The notes under the pieces are model-generated. The model was not told where the DNA came from and ran no database searches. It saw only the letters and a list, made by a program, of their open reading frames with translations. A program made the position numbers and the translations under genes. Of a DNA stretch of 64,000 nucleotides, positions 37,871 to 47,267 are shown piece by piece (position 1 is the stretch's first letter; every line of letters begins with the position of its first letter). The stretch is from NCBI RefSeq assembly GCF_013376045.1, contig NZ_JABMJG010000014.1:1-64000 (forward strand), read 5' to 3'. This stretch comes from Variovorax sp. SG517 (GTDB lineage: Bacteria; Pseudomonadota; Gammaproteobacteria; Burkholderiales; Burkholderiaceae_C).

Positions 37871-38314
37871 ATGCTCGTCGTGAAAAAGGACAAGGCACCT
37901 GCGACGCCATCCTCGGAGTTCTTCCAGGCCGGGCAATGGCTCCGTCTGCTCGAGCAGCTGGACATCATCCTGGCGACCGTGCAGGGCGACGACGCCAATC
38001 CCATACTCCGCCGCTTCGGCCCGCGCCGGCGCAACGCCATCGTTCGCCGCCTGATGCTCGAGCGCAGCCGCCTGGTCAAGGAGATGGAGGCCTTCGGCCA
38101 GGTGGCGCTGCTGGACTTCGCGAGGAACAACGGCCCCGTGGCCGGCGCCTCGCCTACGCGCCGGCACCTGGACGTCGAGTTCAAGCTGCTCGGCGAGGCA
38201 TTCGACCAGTGCTCCAGGGATCTTTCTCCCGACACGCAGGCCTCGCTGCGAAAGTGGCTGCTCGCGCGCTCGCACATGCACAAGGAGCACGCCCGGTTTC
38301 TGCAGACCTACTGA
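37871..38314 (+). CDS. Hypothetical helical protein
   Basis: A 147-residue protein I do not recognise. It is predicted to be mostly helical and strongly charged, with a basic patch RRFGPRRRNAIVRRLMLERS near residues 47-66 and no signal peptide or membrane helix. AGGAG lies just before the ATG at 37871. It sits between katG and a CMD-family gene with a 62-base gap to the latter, so it might belong to a peroxide-response set, but nothing in the sequence shows a function. Confidence 0.55.
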   Translation: MLVVKKDKAPATPSSEFFQAGQWLRLLEQLDIILATVQGDDANPILRRFGPRRRNAIVRRLMLERSRLVKEMEAFGQVALLDFARNNGPVAGASPTRRHLDVEFKLLGEAFDQCSRDLSPDTQASLRKWLLARSHMHKEHARFLQTY

Positions 38315-38376
38315 CGGATCGACCGGCGCAGCGAGAAGGCTGGTACCGTCGGCCTCGACACCAGCAGGAGCCTTGC

Positions 38377-38769
38377 ATGAAACCCCAGCCCATCGAATAC
38401 GCGGATGCTTCAGCGGAAGTGCGCGCGGTCTTCGACGACATCAAGACCACGCGCAACGTGCCCGACGTCAACAACTTCTGGAAGTACCTCGCCAACGACC
38501 CCGCCACCCTCAGGCGCACCTGGAGCAGCCTGAAGGAAGTGATGGCGCCCGGCGCGCTCGACCCGGTGGTGAAGGAGATGGTCTACCTCGCCGTGAGCGT
38601 GACCAACGGCTGCGGCTACTGCACCGCGAGCCATCACGCCGGCGCCGAGAAGGCCGGCATGACGCCCGCGATGTTCGCCGAGCTCATGGCCGTGGTCGGC
38701 ATGGCCAACGAGACCAACCGGCTCGTCAATGGTTACCGCGTGCCGATCGATCCCGCGTTCGACAAATAG
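38377..38769 (+). CDS. Carboxymuconolactone decarboxylase (AhpD-like) protein
   Basis: Small helical protein of 130 residues in the CMD/AhpD superfamily. The redox pair C79-X2-C82 in NGCGYCTASHH with following histidines matches AhpD-type peroxidase or disulfide-reductase proteins rather than the lactone decarboxylases. CAGCAGGAG precedes the start. Placement after katG supports a role in peroxide or organic hydroperoxide defence. It converges on putA with 19 bases between the stops. Confidence 0.85.
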   Translation: MKPQPIEYADASAEVRAVFDDIKTTRNVPDVNNFWKYLANDPATLRRTWSSLKEVMAPGALDPVVKEMVYLAVSVTNGCGYCTASHHAGAEKAGMTPAMFAELMAVVGMANETNRLVNGYRVPIDPAFDK

Positions 38770-38788
38770 CAGGGCTGGGCAGGCGCCC

Positions 38789-41700
38789 TCAGCCGATCGT
38801 CATCAGGCTCGCGTTGCCGCCCGCCGCCGCGGTGTTGGTGCTGATTGCGCGCTCCACCACCAGGCTTTCGAGCGGAATGCGCGCCTCGCCCGGCGCGAAG
38901 CCGCGCACGCCGACGATCGGGCCCGGCCGCGCGGCGATGCGCCGCAGCACTTCGCGAAGCCCCTGTGCATCGCCGTGATGCAGCGCGGCGTCGAACGCCA
39001 CCGTGTCCGAAGACCAGTCGCTTGCAATCGCCACGCATTGCTGCACCTCAGCGGGCAGCGATGCACGCAGGCTCTGCGCTGCGGCATCGGCGGGCCAGAT
39101 CGCGCTGCTGCCCGCCGCGAGCACGGCCGTAAGCTGGGTCAGCCGGTCGGCTTCCGCATCGGCCAGGCACAGCACGGCCTCGCGCGGCTCCAGCCTGTAG
39201 ACGTTGCGCTCGCCGGTCGGTCCGGCGAGCGTGCGCGAACTGCCCGAGCGCGACTGCGCCGCGAACAGCACGCACTGCGCCGACAGCGCGGCCCGGCCGG
39301 TGGCATCGGCCCAGCGGGCCAGTGCCGACAGCGCGGGTTGCACAGCAGGTGCACCACCTGAAACCGCGCGCGCCATCGCGTCGTCCGGCCGTGCCGCCAG
39401 CATGCGCAGCATGTACAGCGGCCCGCCCGCCTTCGGCCCCGTGCCCGACAGGCCCTCGCCGCCGAAGGGCTGCACGCCCACCACCGCGCCCACGATGTTG
39501 CGGTTCACGTAGACGTTGCCGGCCTTCGCGTTCTCCACGACCTGCGCGATGGTCTCGTCGATGCGCGTGTGCACGCCCAGCGTCAGCCCGTAGCCGGTGC
39601 CGTTGATCTGCCCGACCAGCGCACCGAGGTCGCGGCGGCGAAAGCGCACGAGGTGCAGCACCGGGCCGAACACTTCGCGCTGCAGCTCGGAGATGCTGTC
39701 GAGCTCGATCAGCGTGGGCATCACGAAGGTGCCGTGCCGCGTGTCGTCGCCATGCTCGCGGGCCTGGCGGAACACCGCATGGCCGCTAGAGCGCATCGCC
39801 TCGACGTGGCGTTCGATGCCGTCGCGCGCCTCTGCGTCGATCACCGGGCCCACGTCCACCGCGAGGCGGGCCGGGTTGCCGATGGCGGCCTCGGCCATCG
39901 CGCCCTTGAGCATCGCGACCACGCGGTCGGCCGCCTCTTCCTGCACGCACAGCACGCGCAGCGCGGAGCAGCGCTGGCCGGCGCTGTCGAAGGCGGAGGC
40001 CATCACGTCGGCCACCACCTGCTCCACCAGCGCCGAGGAGTCGACGATCATCGCGTTCTGCCCGCCGGTCTCGGCGATGAGCGGCACCGGCGCGCCGTGC
40101 GCACCGAGGCGCTGCGACAGCGTCTTCTGCAGGATGCGCGCGACCTCGGTGGAGCCGGTGAACATCACGCCCTGCACGCGCGCATCGGCCACCAGCGCCG
40201 CGCCCACCGTCTCGCCGCGCCCGGGCAGCAGCTGCACCGCCGCGCGGGGAATGCCGGCCTCCCACAGCACGCGCACCGCTTCGGCCGCGACCAGCGGCGT
40301 CTGCTCGGCCGGCTTGGCCAGCACCGGGTTGCCGGCAGCCAGCGCAGCCGCCACCTGGCCGGTGAAGATCGCCAGCGGAAAGTTCCACGGGCTGATGCAG
40401 GCCATCGGGCCGAGCGCGCGGTGCGTGTCGTTGGAGAAATCGCTGCGCGCCTGCGCCGCGTAGTAGCGCAGGAAGTCCACCGCCTCGCGCACTTCCGCGA
40501 TGGCGTTGGCGTAGGTCTTTCCGGCCTCGCGCGTGAGCAGGCCGAGCAGGCGCGGCATGCCCTGTTCGAGGCTGTCTGCGGCGCGTTCGAGCAGCGCTGC
40601 GCGTTCGGCGGGTGGCGTGGCGGCCCATGTCGGCGCAAAGGCGTGGGCCTGCGCGATGGCCGATTCGACATCGGCGAGCGTGGCTTCGCGCACGCGGCCG
40701 ACGATGTCGCGATGGTCGGCAGGGTTCGGCACCTCGGCCGCTTCGCCATCGGCGGGCGCGGCTTCGGCGAGCATCGGCGCGGCGTGCCATCGCTCGCCCG
40801 CGCTCTCGCGCAACGCATGGCCCAGCGCGCGCAGACTGTCGTCGCTCGCGAGGTCGAGGCCGCGCGAGTTGGCGCGCTGCGTTCCGTAGAGCGCCGCCGG
40901 CAGCGGAATGGCCGGATGCGGCAGGCCGGCAGTGCCTTCCTGCGCCGCCATGCGCTCCGCCGTGGCGACCGGGTCTTCCACCAGCACGTCGAGCGAGATG
41001 GTCGGGTCGGCGATGCGGTTCACGAAGGAGGTGTTGGCGCCGTTCTCCAGCAGCCGTCGCACCAGGTAGGCCAGCAGCGTCTCGTGCGTGCCCACCGGCG
41101 CATAGATGCGGCAGGGCCGCGCGAGCGGGCCCACCACCTGCTCGTAGAGCGGCTCGCCCATGCCGTGCAGGCACTGGAACTCGTACTGCCCCGGCTCGTA
41201 GCGCGACGGATCCGCCATCGTGTAGATGGCGGCCAACGTGTGGGCGTTGTGCGTGGCGAACTGCGGGTAAACCGCCTCGGGCGCATCGAGCAGCTTGCGT
41301 GCGCAGGCGAGGTACGACACGTCGGTGTAGGCCTTGCGCGTGTAGACCGGATAGCCGTCGAGCCCGTCGAGCTGCGCGCGCTTGATCTCGCTGTCCCAGT
41401 AGGCGCCCTTCACCAGTCGCACCATCAGCCGGTGGCCGCTGCGGCGCGCGAGGTCGATCACGAAGTCGATCACGAAGGGGCAGCGCTTCTGGTAGGCCTG
41501 CACCACGAAGCCGATGCCGTTCCAGCCCGCGAGCTGGGGCTCGAAGCACAGGCGCTCCAGCAGGTCGAGCGAGAGCTCCAGCCGGTCGGCTTCCTCCGCG
41601 TCGATGTTCAGGCCGATGTCGTACTGCCGCGCCAGCAGCGCGAGTTCGCGCAGCACCGGATACAGCTCGGCCATCACGCGCGAATGCTGCGCGCGGCTGT

Positions 41701-42508
41701 AGCGCGGGTGCAGCGCCGAGAGCTTGATCGAGATGCCCGGCCCCTCGTACACGCCGCGCCGCGCCGACGCCTTGCCGATCGCGTGGATCGCGTCTTCGTA
41801 CGCGGTGCGGTAGCGCTTCGCGTCTTCCATGGTCAGCGCCGCTTCGCCGAGCATGTCGTACGAATAGCGAAAGCCCTGCGCCTCCAGCTCGCGCGCGTTG
41901 GCGAGCGCCTGCGCGATGGTCTCGCCGGTGACGAACTGCTCGCCCATCATCCGCATCGCCATGTCCACGCCCTTGCGGATCAGCGGCTCGCCGCCCTTGC
42001 CGATGAGGCGCGTGAGCACCGTCGACAGGCTGCTCTCGCTGTGCGTGGCCACCAGCTTGCCGGTGAGCAGCAGGCCCCAGGTCGCGGCGTTGACGAACAC
42101 CGAGGGGCTGCGGCCCGCGTGCGCCTGCCACTGGCCGTGCGCGATCTTGTCGCGGATCAGCGCGTCGCGCGTGCCCGCATCGGGGATGCGCAGCAGCGCC
42201 TCGGCCAGGCACATCAGCGCCACGCCTTCCTGCGACGACAGCGCGTATTCCTGCAGCAGCCCCTGCACGAGGCCGGCGCGCCCGCTCGCGCTCTTGCGCT
42301 CGCGCAGCTGCCGCGCGATGCGGTGGGCGAGTTCCTGTGCTTCTGCCGCCTGGTCGCCGGACAGCCGTGCCTGCGCGAGCAGCGGCGGCAGGGCTTGCGG
42401 TTCAGGCGTGCGGCATGCCGCGGTGATGCGCTCGCGCAGCGGCGCCGGGTCGGAGGGCAGTCCGTCGGCGAAGGCCGCGAAGGAGGAGGGCAGGGGGTCG
42501 GGGTTCAT
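38789..42508 (-). CDS. putA: Bifunctional proline dehydrogenase/P5C dehydrogenase
   Basis: Membrane-associated flavoenzyme of 1239 residues oxidising proline to glutamate. The N-terminal half holds the FAD-dependent (beta/alpha)8 barrel with GPGISIKLSALHPRYSRA and RLVKGAYWDSEIK. The second half is an aldehyde dehydrogenase with the glutamate in IAETGGQNA and the catalytic C847 in GQRCSALR; FGGEGLSGTGPKAGG lies in the C-terminal part. There is no ribbon-helix-helix DNA-binding domain before the barrel, so it is unlikely to repress its own gene as E. coli PutA does. A further weakly conserved C-terminal domain is present. Confidence 0.95.
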   Translation of the reverse strand: MNPDPLPSSFAAFADGLPSDPAPLRERITAACRTPEPQALPPLLAQARLSGDQAAEAQELAHRIARQLRERKSASGRAGLVQGLLQEYALSSQEGVALMCLAEALLRIPDAGTRDALIRDKIAHGQWQAHAGRSPSVFVNAATWGLLLTGKLVATHSESSLSTVLTRLIGKGGEPLIRKGVDMAMRMMGEQFVTGETIAQALANARELEAQGFRYSYDMLGEAALTMEDAKRYRTAYEDAIHAIGKASARRGVYEGPGISIKLSALHPRYSRAQHSRVMAELYPVLRELALLARQYDIGLNIDAEEADRLELSLDLLERLCFEPQLAGWNGIGFVVQAYQKRCPFVIDFVIDLARRSGHRLMVRLVKGAYWDSEIKRAQLDGLDGYPVYTRKAYTDVSYLACARKLLDAPEAVYPQFATHNAHTLAAIYTMADPSRYEPGQYEFQCLHGMGEPLYEQVVGPLARPCRIYAPVGTHETLLAYLVRRLLENGANTSFVNRIADPTISLDVLVEDPVATAERMAAQEGTAGLPHPAIPLPAALYGTQRANSRGLDLASDDSLRALGHALRESAGERWHAAPMLAEAAPADGEAAEVPNPADHRDIVGRVREATLADVESAIAQAHAFAPTWAATPPAERAALLERAADSLEQGMPRLLGLLTREAGKTYANAIAEVREAVDFLRYYAAQARSDFSNDTHRALGPMACISPWNFPLAIFTGQVAAALAAGNPVLAKPAEQTPLVAAEAVRVLWEAGIPRAAVQLLPGRGETVGAALVADARVQGVMFTGSTEVARILQKTLSQRLGAHGAPVPLIAETGGQNAMIVDSSALVEQVVADVMASAFDSAGQRCSALRVLCVQEEAADRVVAMLKGAMAEAAIGNPARLAVDVGPVIDAEARDGIERHVEAMRSSGHAVFRQAREHGDDTRHGTFVMPTLIELDSISELQREVFGPVLHLVRFRRRDLGALVGQINGTGYGLTLGVHTRIDETIAQVVENAKAGNVYVNRNIVGAVVGVQPFGGEGLSGTGPKAGGPLYMLRMLAARPDDAMARAVSGGAPAVQPALSALARWADATGRAALSAQCVLFAAQSRSGSSRTLAGPTGERNVYRLEPREAVLCLADAEADRLTQLTAVLAAGSSAIWPADAAAQSLRASLPAEVQQCVAIASDWSSDTVAFDAALHHGDAQGLREVLRRIAARPGPIVGVRGFAPGEARIPLESLVVERAISTNTAAAGGNASLMTIG

Positions 42509-42678
42509 GGTGCTTCGTGGTGGGATTTGTTGGATGATCCGCGCCTCGAAGCCGAATTTGTGTTCGAAGAGTGGCGTTCCGGTAGAGTAAATCTCCGGTA
42601 AACCAGCGCAACGGTCAGGTTGGTGCGAAGGGGCGGGCAGAGAATCCGCGTTCCGTCGATTCCGGGAGTGACACGAAC

Positions 42679-43758
42679 ATGCCCAGCAGCCGCAGATGGT
42701 TCCTTTCCTTGGCCCTCGCCGCTTCGTTCACCGCGCCATGGCAGGCGCGCGCGGCGACGGCCGCAGCCTCCGCCTGCCAGGACTCTGCCGCGGCGGAGTG
42801 CTTCCGCAGCTTCACGCCGCCGGGGGCCGGAGGCGCGCTTCACTATTACTCGTCGCTCGATCCCGATGCGCCGGCAGCCGGGCCGACCCGGGCGCTCATC
42901 GCCATGCACGGCCACTCGCGCGATGCCGACAGGACCTTCGAAGCTGCACTGCGCACCCTACGCAACGCCGATGCGCTCGGCGACACGCTGGTGGTCGCGC
43001 CGCTCTTCCAGGTCGCGGCCGACAAGGCGGTGGCCGGCCGCTGCAACACAGCGGGCGTGCCAGTCGCTCAGCCCGGCGACCTGCTGTGGACCTGCGGCTC
43101 GTGGCTCGAAGGCGTGCGCTCGGCATCGGGCAACCGCATCGGCTCCTTCGCGGTCATGGATGCACTCGTCGACGAACTCGTGCAGCGCTGGCCCAGCCTG
43201 CGCACCATCACCGTCGCCGGCTTCTCGGCAGGCGGGCAGTTCGTGCAGCGCTACGTCGCCTTCACGCAGCACGACGGCAAGCCGGCGATGCGCTACGTGG
43301 TCGCCGACCCGAGCACCTGGCTCTACTTCGACCCGGTGCGGCCGCAGTTCTCGGCCGACGGTGCCTCGGTGACCGGCTTCGCCGCACCCGACGCGGCGGC
43401 ATGCCCGCAGATGAACCGCTGGAAGTACGGCACCGACGACCTGCCCGCCCACCTGGGCCGCACCGCTGAACAGGCGCGCCGGCAGTACGCACAGGCCGAC
43501 ATCAGCTATCTCGAAGGCGCGCTCGACAGCAGCGACGCCAGGGGCACCGCGTACCGCGTGCTCGACAAGTCGTGCGCCGCGCTCGCGCAGGGCTCGTTCC
43601 GCATGCAGCGCGGCCTGGCCTATGCGGCGTACGACCGCAAGCTGCTCGCGCCAGACAAGCGCCGCGAGGTCGTGGTGGTGCCGGGCTGCGCGCACGACGT
43701 GGCCTGCGTCTTCCCCTCCGAGGCCGCGCGCGCCGCGCTGGTCGGCCCGCCGCGCTGA
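42679..43758 (+). CDS. Secreted alpha/beta-hydrolase-like protein
   Basis: Exported protein of 359 residues. The signal peptide (RRWFLSLALAASFTAPWQARA) is followed by a cysteine-containing region and an alpha/beta-hydrolase core. RALIAMHGHSRDADRTF marks the oxyanion strand and GFSAGGQF carries the candidate nucleophile S183. A C-terminal histidine in PGCAHDVACVFPS completes a possible triad. Several cysteines suggest disulfides. The substrate is unknown. It is divergent from putA, separated by 170 bases in which I see no clear operator. Confidence 0.7.
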   Translation: MPSSRRWFLSLALAASFTAPWQARAATAAASACQDSAAAECFRSFTPPGAGGALHYYSSLDPDAPAAGPTRALIAMHGHSRDADRTFEAALRTLRNADALGDTLVVAPLFQVAADKAVAGRCNTAGVPVAQPGDLLWTCGSWLEGVRSASGNRIGSFAVMDALVDELVQRWPSLRTITVAGFSAGGQFVQRYVAFTQHDGKPAMRYVVADPSTWLYFDPVRPQFSADGASVTGFAAPDAAACPQMNRWKYGTDDLPAHLGRTAEQARRQYAQADISYLEGALDSSDARGTAYRVLDKSCAALAQGSFRMQRGLAYAAYDRKLLAPDKRREVVVVPGCAHDVACVFPSEAARAALVGPPR

Positions 43759-43797
43759 CGGCAGGAACCTGCCAGCGGGCTTGACGCTATTTCCTGA

Positions 43798-43820
43798 ATA
43801 GTGGATATTTCATCTACTAT
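43798..43820. promoter_or_regulatory. Palindromic operator over promoter and start of the XRE gene
   Basis: ATAGTGGAT (43798-43806) and ATCTACTAT (43812-43820) are inverted arms with one mismatch. They lie downstream of TTGACG (43781-43786) and overlap the presumed -10 region and the ATG of the XRE-cupin gene, the expected place for autorepression. Confidence 0.5.
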
Positions 43821-44430
43821 GACGGAAATCAAGGAATCGGCCGACACGGAAAGCCCGTCCGGCCTCAACCACCGCATCGCCCAGCGCGTGCGCGACCTGC
43901 GCGCCGCGCGGGGCCTCTCGCTCGACGCGCTCGCCACCCAGTGCGGCGTGAGCCGCTCGATGATCTCGCTCATCGAGCGCGGCGAGAGCAGCCCCACCGC
44001 CGTGGTGCTCGAAAAGCTCGCGACTGGCTTGGGCGTGTCGCTGGCCTCGCTGTTCGAGGCGCCCACACCCGCTGCCGACCCGGTCTCGCGGCTGGCCGAC
44101 CAGCTGCAGTGGCGCGATCCGCATTCCGGCTACCTGCGCAGGAACGTGTCGCCCAGCGGCTTCGCGTCGCCGATCCAGATCGTCGAGGTGGAGTTTCCGC
44201 CCGGCGCGCGCGTGGCCTACGAGACCTCGGCGCGCGAGCCTCTCATCCACCAGCAGGTGTGGGTGCTCGACGGCGTCATCGAACTCACGCTGGGCGACGA
44301 GCAGCACCGGCTCGCCACCGGCGACTGCCTGGCGATGGTGCTCGACCGCCCCATGAGTTACCACAACCCCTCGCGCAAGAGCACCCGCTACGCCGTGGTG
44401 ATCGCGACCGCCCCTTCTTCCTGGAGATGA
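43819..44430 (+). CDS. XRE-family regulator with C-terminal cupin domain
   Basis: Transcription regulator of 203 residues. An N-terminal Cro/CI-type helix-turn-helix (VRDLRAARGLSLDALATQCG, SRSMISLIERGE) is followed by a cupin domain (about 105-195) with VEVEFPPGARVAYE, LIHQQVWVLDGVIELTLGD and DRPMSYHNP. Such proteins bind small molecules in the cupin and repress detoxification or transport genes. The ATG at 43819 is preferred to an in-frame GTG at 43801. It is followed directly by an acetyltransferase gene it probably controls. Confidence 0.87.
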   Translation: MTEIKESADTESPSGLNHRIAQRVRDLRAARGLSLDALATQCGVSRSMISLIERGESSPTAVVLEKLATGLGVSLASLFEAPTPAADPVSRLADQLQWRDPHSGYLRRNVSPSGFASPIQIVEVEFPPGARVAYETSAREPLIHQQVWVLDGVIELTLGDEQHRLATGDCLAMVLDRPMSYHNPSRKSTRYAVVIATAPSSWR

Positions 44431-44432
44431 AC

Positions 44433-44969
44433 ATGACGACCGTTTCTGCCGGCACCGCCCCGGCCATCCGCCTGCTGGACTCCGTTTCCGAAGCGCAGCT
44501 GCGCGACCTTGCCGCCGTGCTGGCCGATTGCGTCGATGGCGGCGCCTCGGTGAGCTTCATGCATCCGCTGAGCGAGGAGCGCGCGCAGGCCTTCTGGCGC
44601 AACGTGGCCGCCGGCGTTGACAGCGGCAAACGCGCGCTGCTGGTGGCGCAGGACGAGGAAGGCATCCTCGGCACCGTGCAGGTGGTGCTGGCGCAGCCCG
44701 AGAACCAGCCGCACCGCGGCGAGGTCGCGAAGATGCTCGTGCACCGCCGCGCGCGCCGCCGCGGCGTCGGAGCACTGCTGATGAAGGCGGCCGAACAGGT
44801 GGCGCGCGAACGCGGCAAGACGCTGCTGGTGCTCGACACATCGAGTGCCGACGCCGAGCGGCTCTACGAGCGCTCGGGCTGGGTGCGCGTCGGAACGATC
44901 CCCGGCTTCGCGCTGCTGCCGCAGGGCGAGCCCTGCGCAACCACCTTCTTCTATCGCGAGCTGAAGTGA
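44433..44969 (+). CDS. GNAT family N-acetyltransferase
   Basis: Acetyltransferase of 178 residues using acetyl-CoA. The pyrophosphate-binding loop is visible as KMLVHRRARRRGVGALLM, and the C-terminal LLVLDTSSADAERLYERSGW is the standard GNAT strand-helix with the conserved tyrosine. The ATG at 44433 has GGAG at ideal distance; an ATG six bases earlier would overlap the XRE stop. It forms a two-gene operon with the XRE-cupin regulator, a pairing typical of antibiotic or toxic amine acetylation. The substrate is unknown. Confidence 0.85.
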   Translation: MTTVSAGTAPAIRLLDSVSEAQLRDLAAVLADCVDGGASVSFMHPLSEERAQAFWRNVAAGVDSGKRALLVAQDEEGILGTVQVVLAQPENQPHRGEVAKMLVHRRARRRGVGALLMKAAEQVARERGKTLLVLDTSSADAERLYERSGWVRVGTIPGFALLPQGEPCATTFFYRELK

Positions 44970-45009
44970 AGGCCTGCGCGACGAGGGGCCGCTTCGCAGC
45001 CGATGCGTT

Positions 45010-46149
45010 CTAACGCGCGCCGAACGCCGCGTTCTCGAACAGGTCCTTGAACTCGCGCGGCTGCGAGCGCCAGTACTGGTGCGGCGCCTTCACCTGCGCG
45101 CCCAACTCGGCCGCCGCATGCCAGGGCCAGCGCGGGTCGTACAGGATCGCGCGCGCCAGCGACACCGCATCGGCCTGCCCGTTGGCGATGATGGCTTCGG
45201 CGTGCGCGGGTTCGGTGATGAGCCCGACCGCGATGGTCGGCAGGCCGACCTCGGTCTTGATGCGTTCCGCGAACGGCACCTGGTAGCCCGCGCCCAGCGT
45301 GATCGCCTGCTGCGGCGACACGCCGCCGCTGGACACATGGATGGCCGCGCAGCCGCGGGCCTGCAGCGCGCGCGAGAAGGCGACGGTGCTGTAGAGGTCC
45401 CAGCCGCCCGGCACCCAGTCGCTGGCCGACACGCGCACCCACACAGGGCGGTCGGCGGGGAACTCCTTGCGCACCGCGTCGAAGACTTCGAGCGGAAAGC
45501 GCAGGCGGTTCTCCAGGCTGCCGCCGTATTCGTCTTCGCGATGGTTGGCGATGGGCGAGAGGAACTGGTGCAGCAGGTAGCCGTGCGCCGCATGCAGCTC
45601 GATGCCGTCGATGCCCAGCCGCGCGGCGCGGCGGGCCGCGGCCACGAAGGCGTCGCGCACGCGGGCCAGCCCGGCGGCATCGAGCGCGATCGGCGGGTCT
45701 TCGCCCGGCGCGTGCGGCACGGCCGAGGGCGCCCAGGCCTTCCAGCCGCCGGGCTCGCCGGGGCGGATCTGCCTGCCGCCTTCCCACGGCGCGCGGCTCG
45801 ACGCCTTGCGCCCCGCGTGGCCGAGCTGGATGGCGACCTTGATCGGCGAGTGCGCGCGCATCGCCTGCAGCACCCTCGCAAGGCCTTCCTCGTTGGCATC
45901 GGAATAAAGGCCGAGGTCGCCGGGCGAAATGCGGCCGTCGGCCTCCACCGCCGTCGCCTCGATGATCAGCAGCCCGGCACCCGAGAGCGCAAGGTGGCCC
46001 AGGTGGATCAGGTGCCAGTCGCCCGGCGTGCCTTCGGTGGCGGAGTACTGGCACATCGGCGCGATGACGATGCGGTTGTCGATCTTCAAGGGGCCGAGCT
46101 GCAGGGGCTCGAAAAGATGGCTTCGGTGGTTGCTGTCGCTGATGCTCAT
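45010..46149 (-). CDS. Old-yellow-enzyme NADH:flavin oxidoreductase (YqjM/NamA-like)
   Basis: FMN-dependent ene-reductase, 379 residues, reducing activated C=C bonds. It belongs to the thermophilic-like/YqjM class: C33 in IAPMCQYSA modulates the flavin; HLIHLGHLALSGAGLLIIEA, LGHAGRKA and GIELHAAHGYLLHQFLSP line the active site, and SSGGVSPQ binds phosphate. The start overlaps the stop of the upstream EamA gene (ATGA), so the pair is coupled, and the substrate may be a metabolite handled by that transporter. Confidence 0.92.
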   Translation of the reverse strand: MSISDSNHRSHLFEPLQLGPLKIDNRIVIAPMCQYSATEGTPGDWHLIHLGHLALSGAGLLIIEATAVEADGRISPGDLGLYSDANEEGLARVLQAMRAHSPIKVAIQLGHAGRKASSRAPWEGGRQIRPGEPGGWKAWAPSAVPHAPGEDPPIALDAAGLARVRDAFVAAARRAARLGIDGIELHAAHGYLLHQFLSPIANHREDEYGGSLENRLRFPLEVFDAVRKEFPADRPVWVRVSASDWVPGGWDLYSTVAFSRALQARGCAAIHVSSGGVSPQQAITLGAGYQVPFAERIKTEVGLPTIAVGLITEPAHAEAIIANGQADAVSLARAILYDPRWPWHAAAELGAQVKAPHQYWRSQPREFKDLFENAAFGAR

Positions 46150-47126
46150 GAGGGTGTGGCTCCGCAGGTCCGGTAATTCTGCTGTGGCCGCGCCGTCGGT
46201 GCAGCCGCGGCGGCGGAAGCCTTGCGGCTCGATGCGGTATGGATCAGCAGCGCCGCGATCACCATCGCCATGCCGGCGGCCTCGCCCGCCGTGGGCAGGT
46301 GGCCCAGCGCCGCGCTCATCAGCAGCGCCGACACCGGCACGAAGTTGAGAAAAGCCGTGCCCGTGACCGCGCCGAGCGCGCGCACGCCGTAGTTGAAAGC
46401 CAGCACCGAGATGGCCGAAGGCACCACGCCGACGAAGAGCAGCGCATGCCACGACAGGCGCAGCCCTTCCACGCTCGGCACCGCGGACCAGCCCAGCACC
46501 GAAGCGCCGACGGCCGCCGCCAGCAGCACGGGCCACGAGGCCAGCACCGTGAGCGCGGTGTACTCGATCACGTCGAGCTCCGGAAAGCGCGCGGCGCCGC
46601 GCGTGTACCAGACCCAGCCCAGCGTGCCGACGAAGGCGATCGCGTCGCCCATCAGCGTGCTCGCCCCGCTCGCGGAGCCCGCGCCGCCGGCCAGCAGGCC
46701 CGAGACGGTCGCCACGCCCAGCAGCGCGAGCGCGCTGGTCAGCAGCGTGGTGCGCGTGGGGCGCACGCCGTCGAGCACCCAGCGCACGAGCTGCGTGGTC
46801 ATGGGCGTGGTGGCGATGATGACCGCGCCGTGCGAGGGCACCGAGTGCGCCAGCCCCACCAGCAGCATCACGCTGAACACGCCGAAGCCGGCGGCGCCGC
46901 GCAGGGCCAGTGGCCCGGCATGCCGCCGCAGCTTGCGCCAGGGCGCCGCTCCGCGCGGCAGGATCAGCAGCACGAACAGCAGCGCCGACAGCGTGTAGCG
47001 GATCAGCGTGAACCACACCGGTTCGACATGGTGGAGCACGCCCTTGCTCACGAGGAACAGGGAGCCCCACCCGGAGGTGGCGAGCAGCAGCGCGGCGGTG
47101 CCGGCGATGCGTTGGCGAGTGGACAT
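46146..47126 (-). CDS. EamA/DMT family exporter
   Basis: Inner-membrane transporter of 326 residues with about ten hydrophobic helices arranged as two EamA repeats (for example ATSGWGSLFLVSKGVLHHVE, and SWHALLFVGVVPSAISVLAF with GVRALGAVTGTAFLNFVPV). DMT proteins export amino acids, nucleosides or drugs. The ATG at 47126 starts MSTRQRIAGTAALLLATSGWG, a normal beginning; an extension upstream is possible but unsupported. It is coupled to the ene-reductase gene and divergent from the LysR gene at 47268, its likely regulator. Confidence 0.88.
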   Translation of the reverse strand: MSTRQRIAGTAALLLATSGWGSLFLVSKGVLHHVEPVWFTLIRYTLSALLFVLLILPRGAAPWRKLRRHAGPLALRGAAGFGVFSVMLLVGLAHSVPSHGAVIIATTPMTTQLVRWVLDGVRPTRTTLLTSALALLGVATVSGLLAGGAGSASGASTLMGDAIAFVGTLGWVWYTRGAARFPELDVIEYTALTVLASWPVLLAAAVGASVLGWSAVPSVEGLRLSWHALLFVGVVPSAISVLAFNYGVRALGAVTGTAFLNFVPVSALLMSAALGHLPTAGEAAGMAMVIAALLIHTASSRKASAAAAAPTARPQQNYRTCGATPS

Positions 47127-47267
47127 GGGAAGCCAGCCTTTTCTTTGCAATGGATCGATACCCCAAGAATCGGGGCTGCGGGGCGCCATTGCCATTCGCA
47201 TCTTTGGACAGGGGGCTCCAAAAAAGCGAACGGACTCCTTCGGCGCCGGCGCTCACAATCGGCAGCC

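Noticed and set aside
39569-42601. About 1010-codon plus-strand open frame antisense to putA
   Set aside because: Low-complexity Arg/His/Ala-rich translation, no start context and full overlap with an unmistakable PutA.
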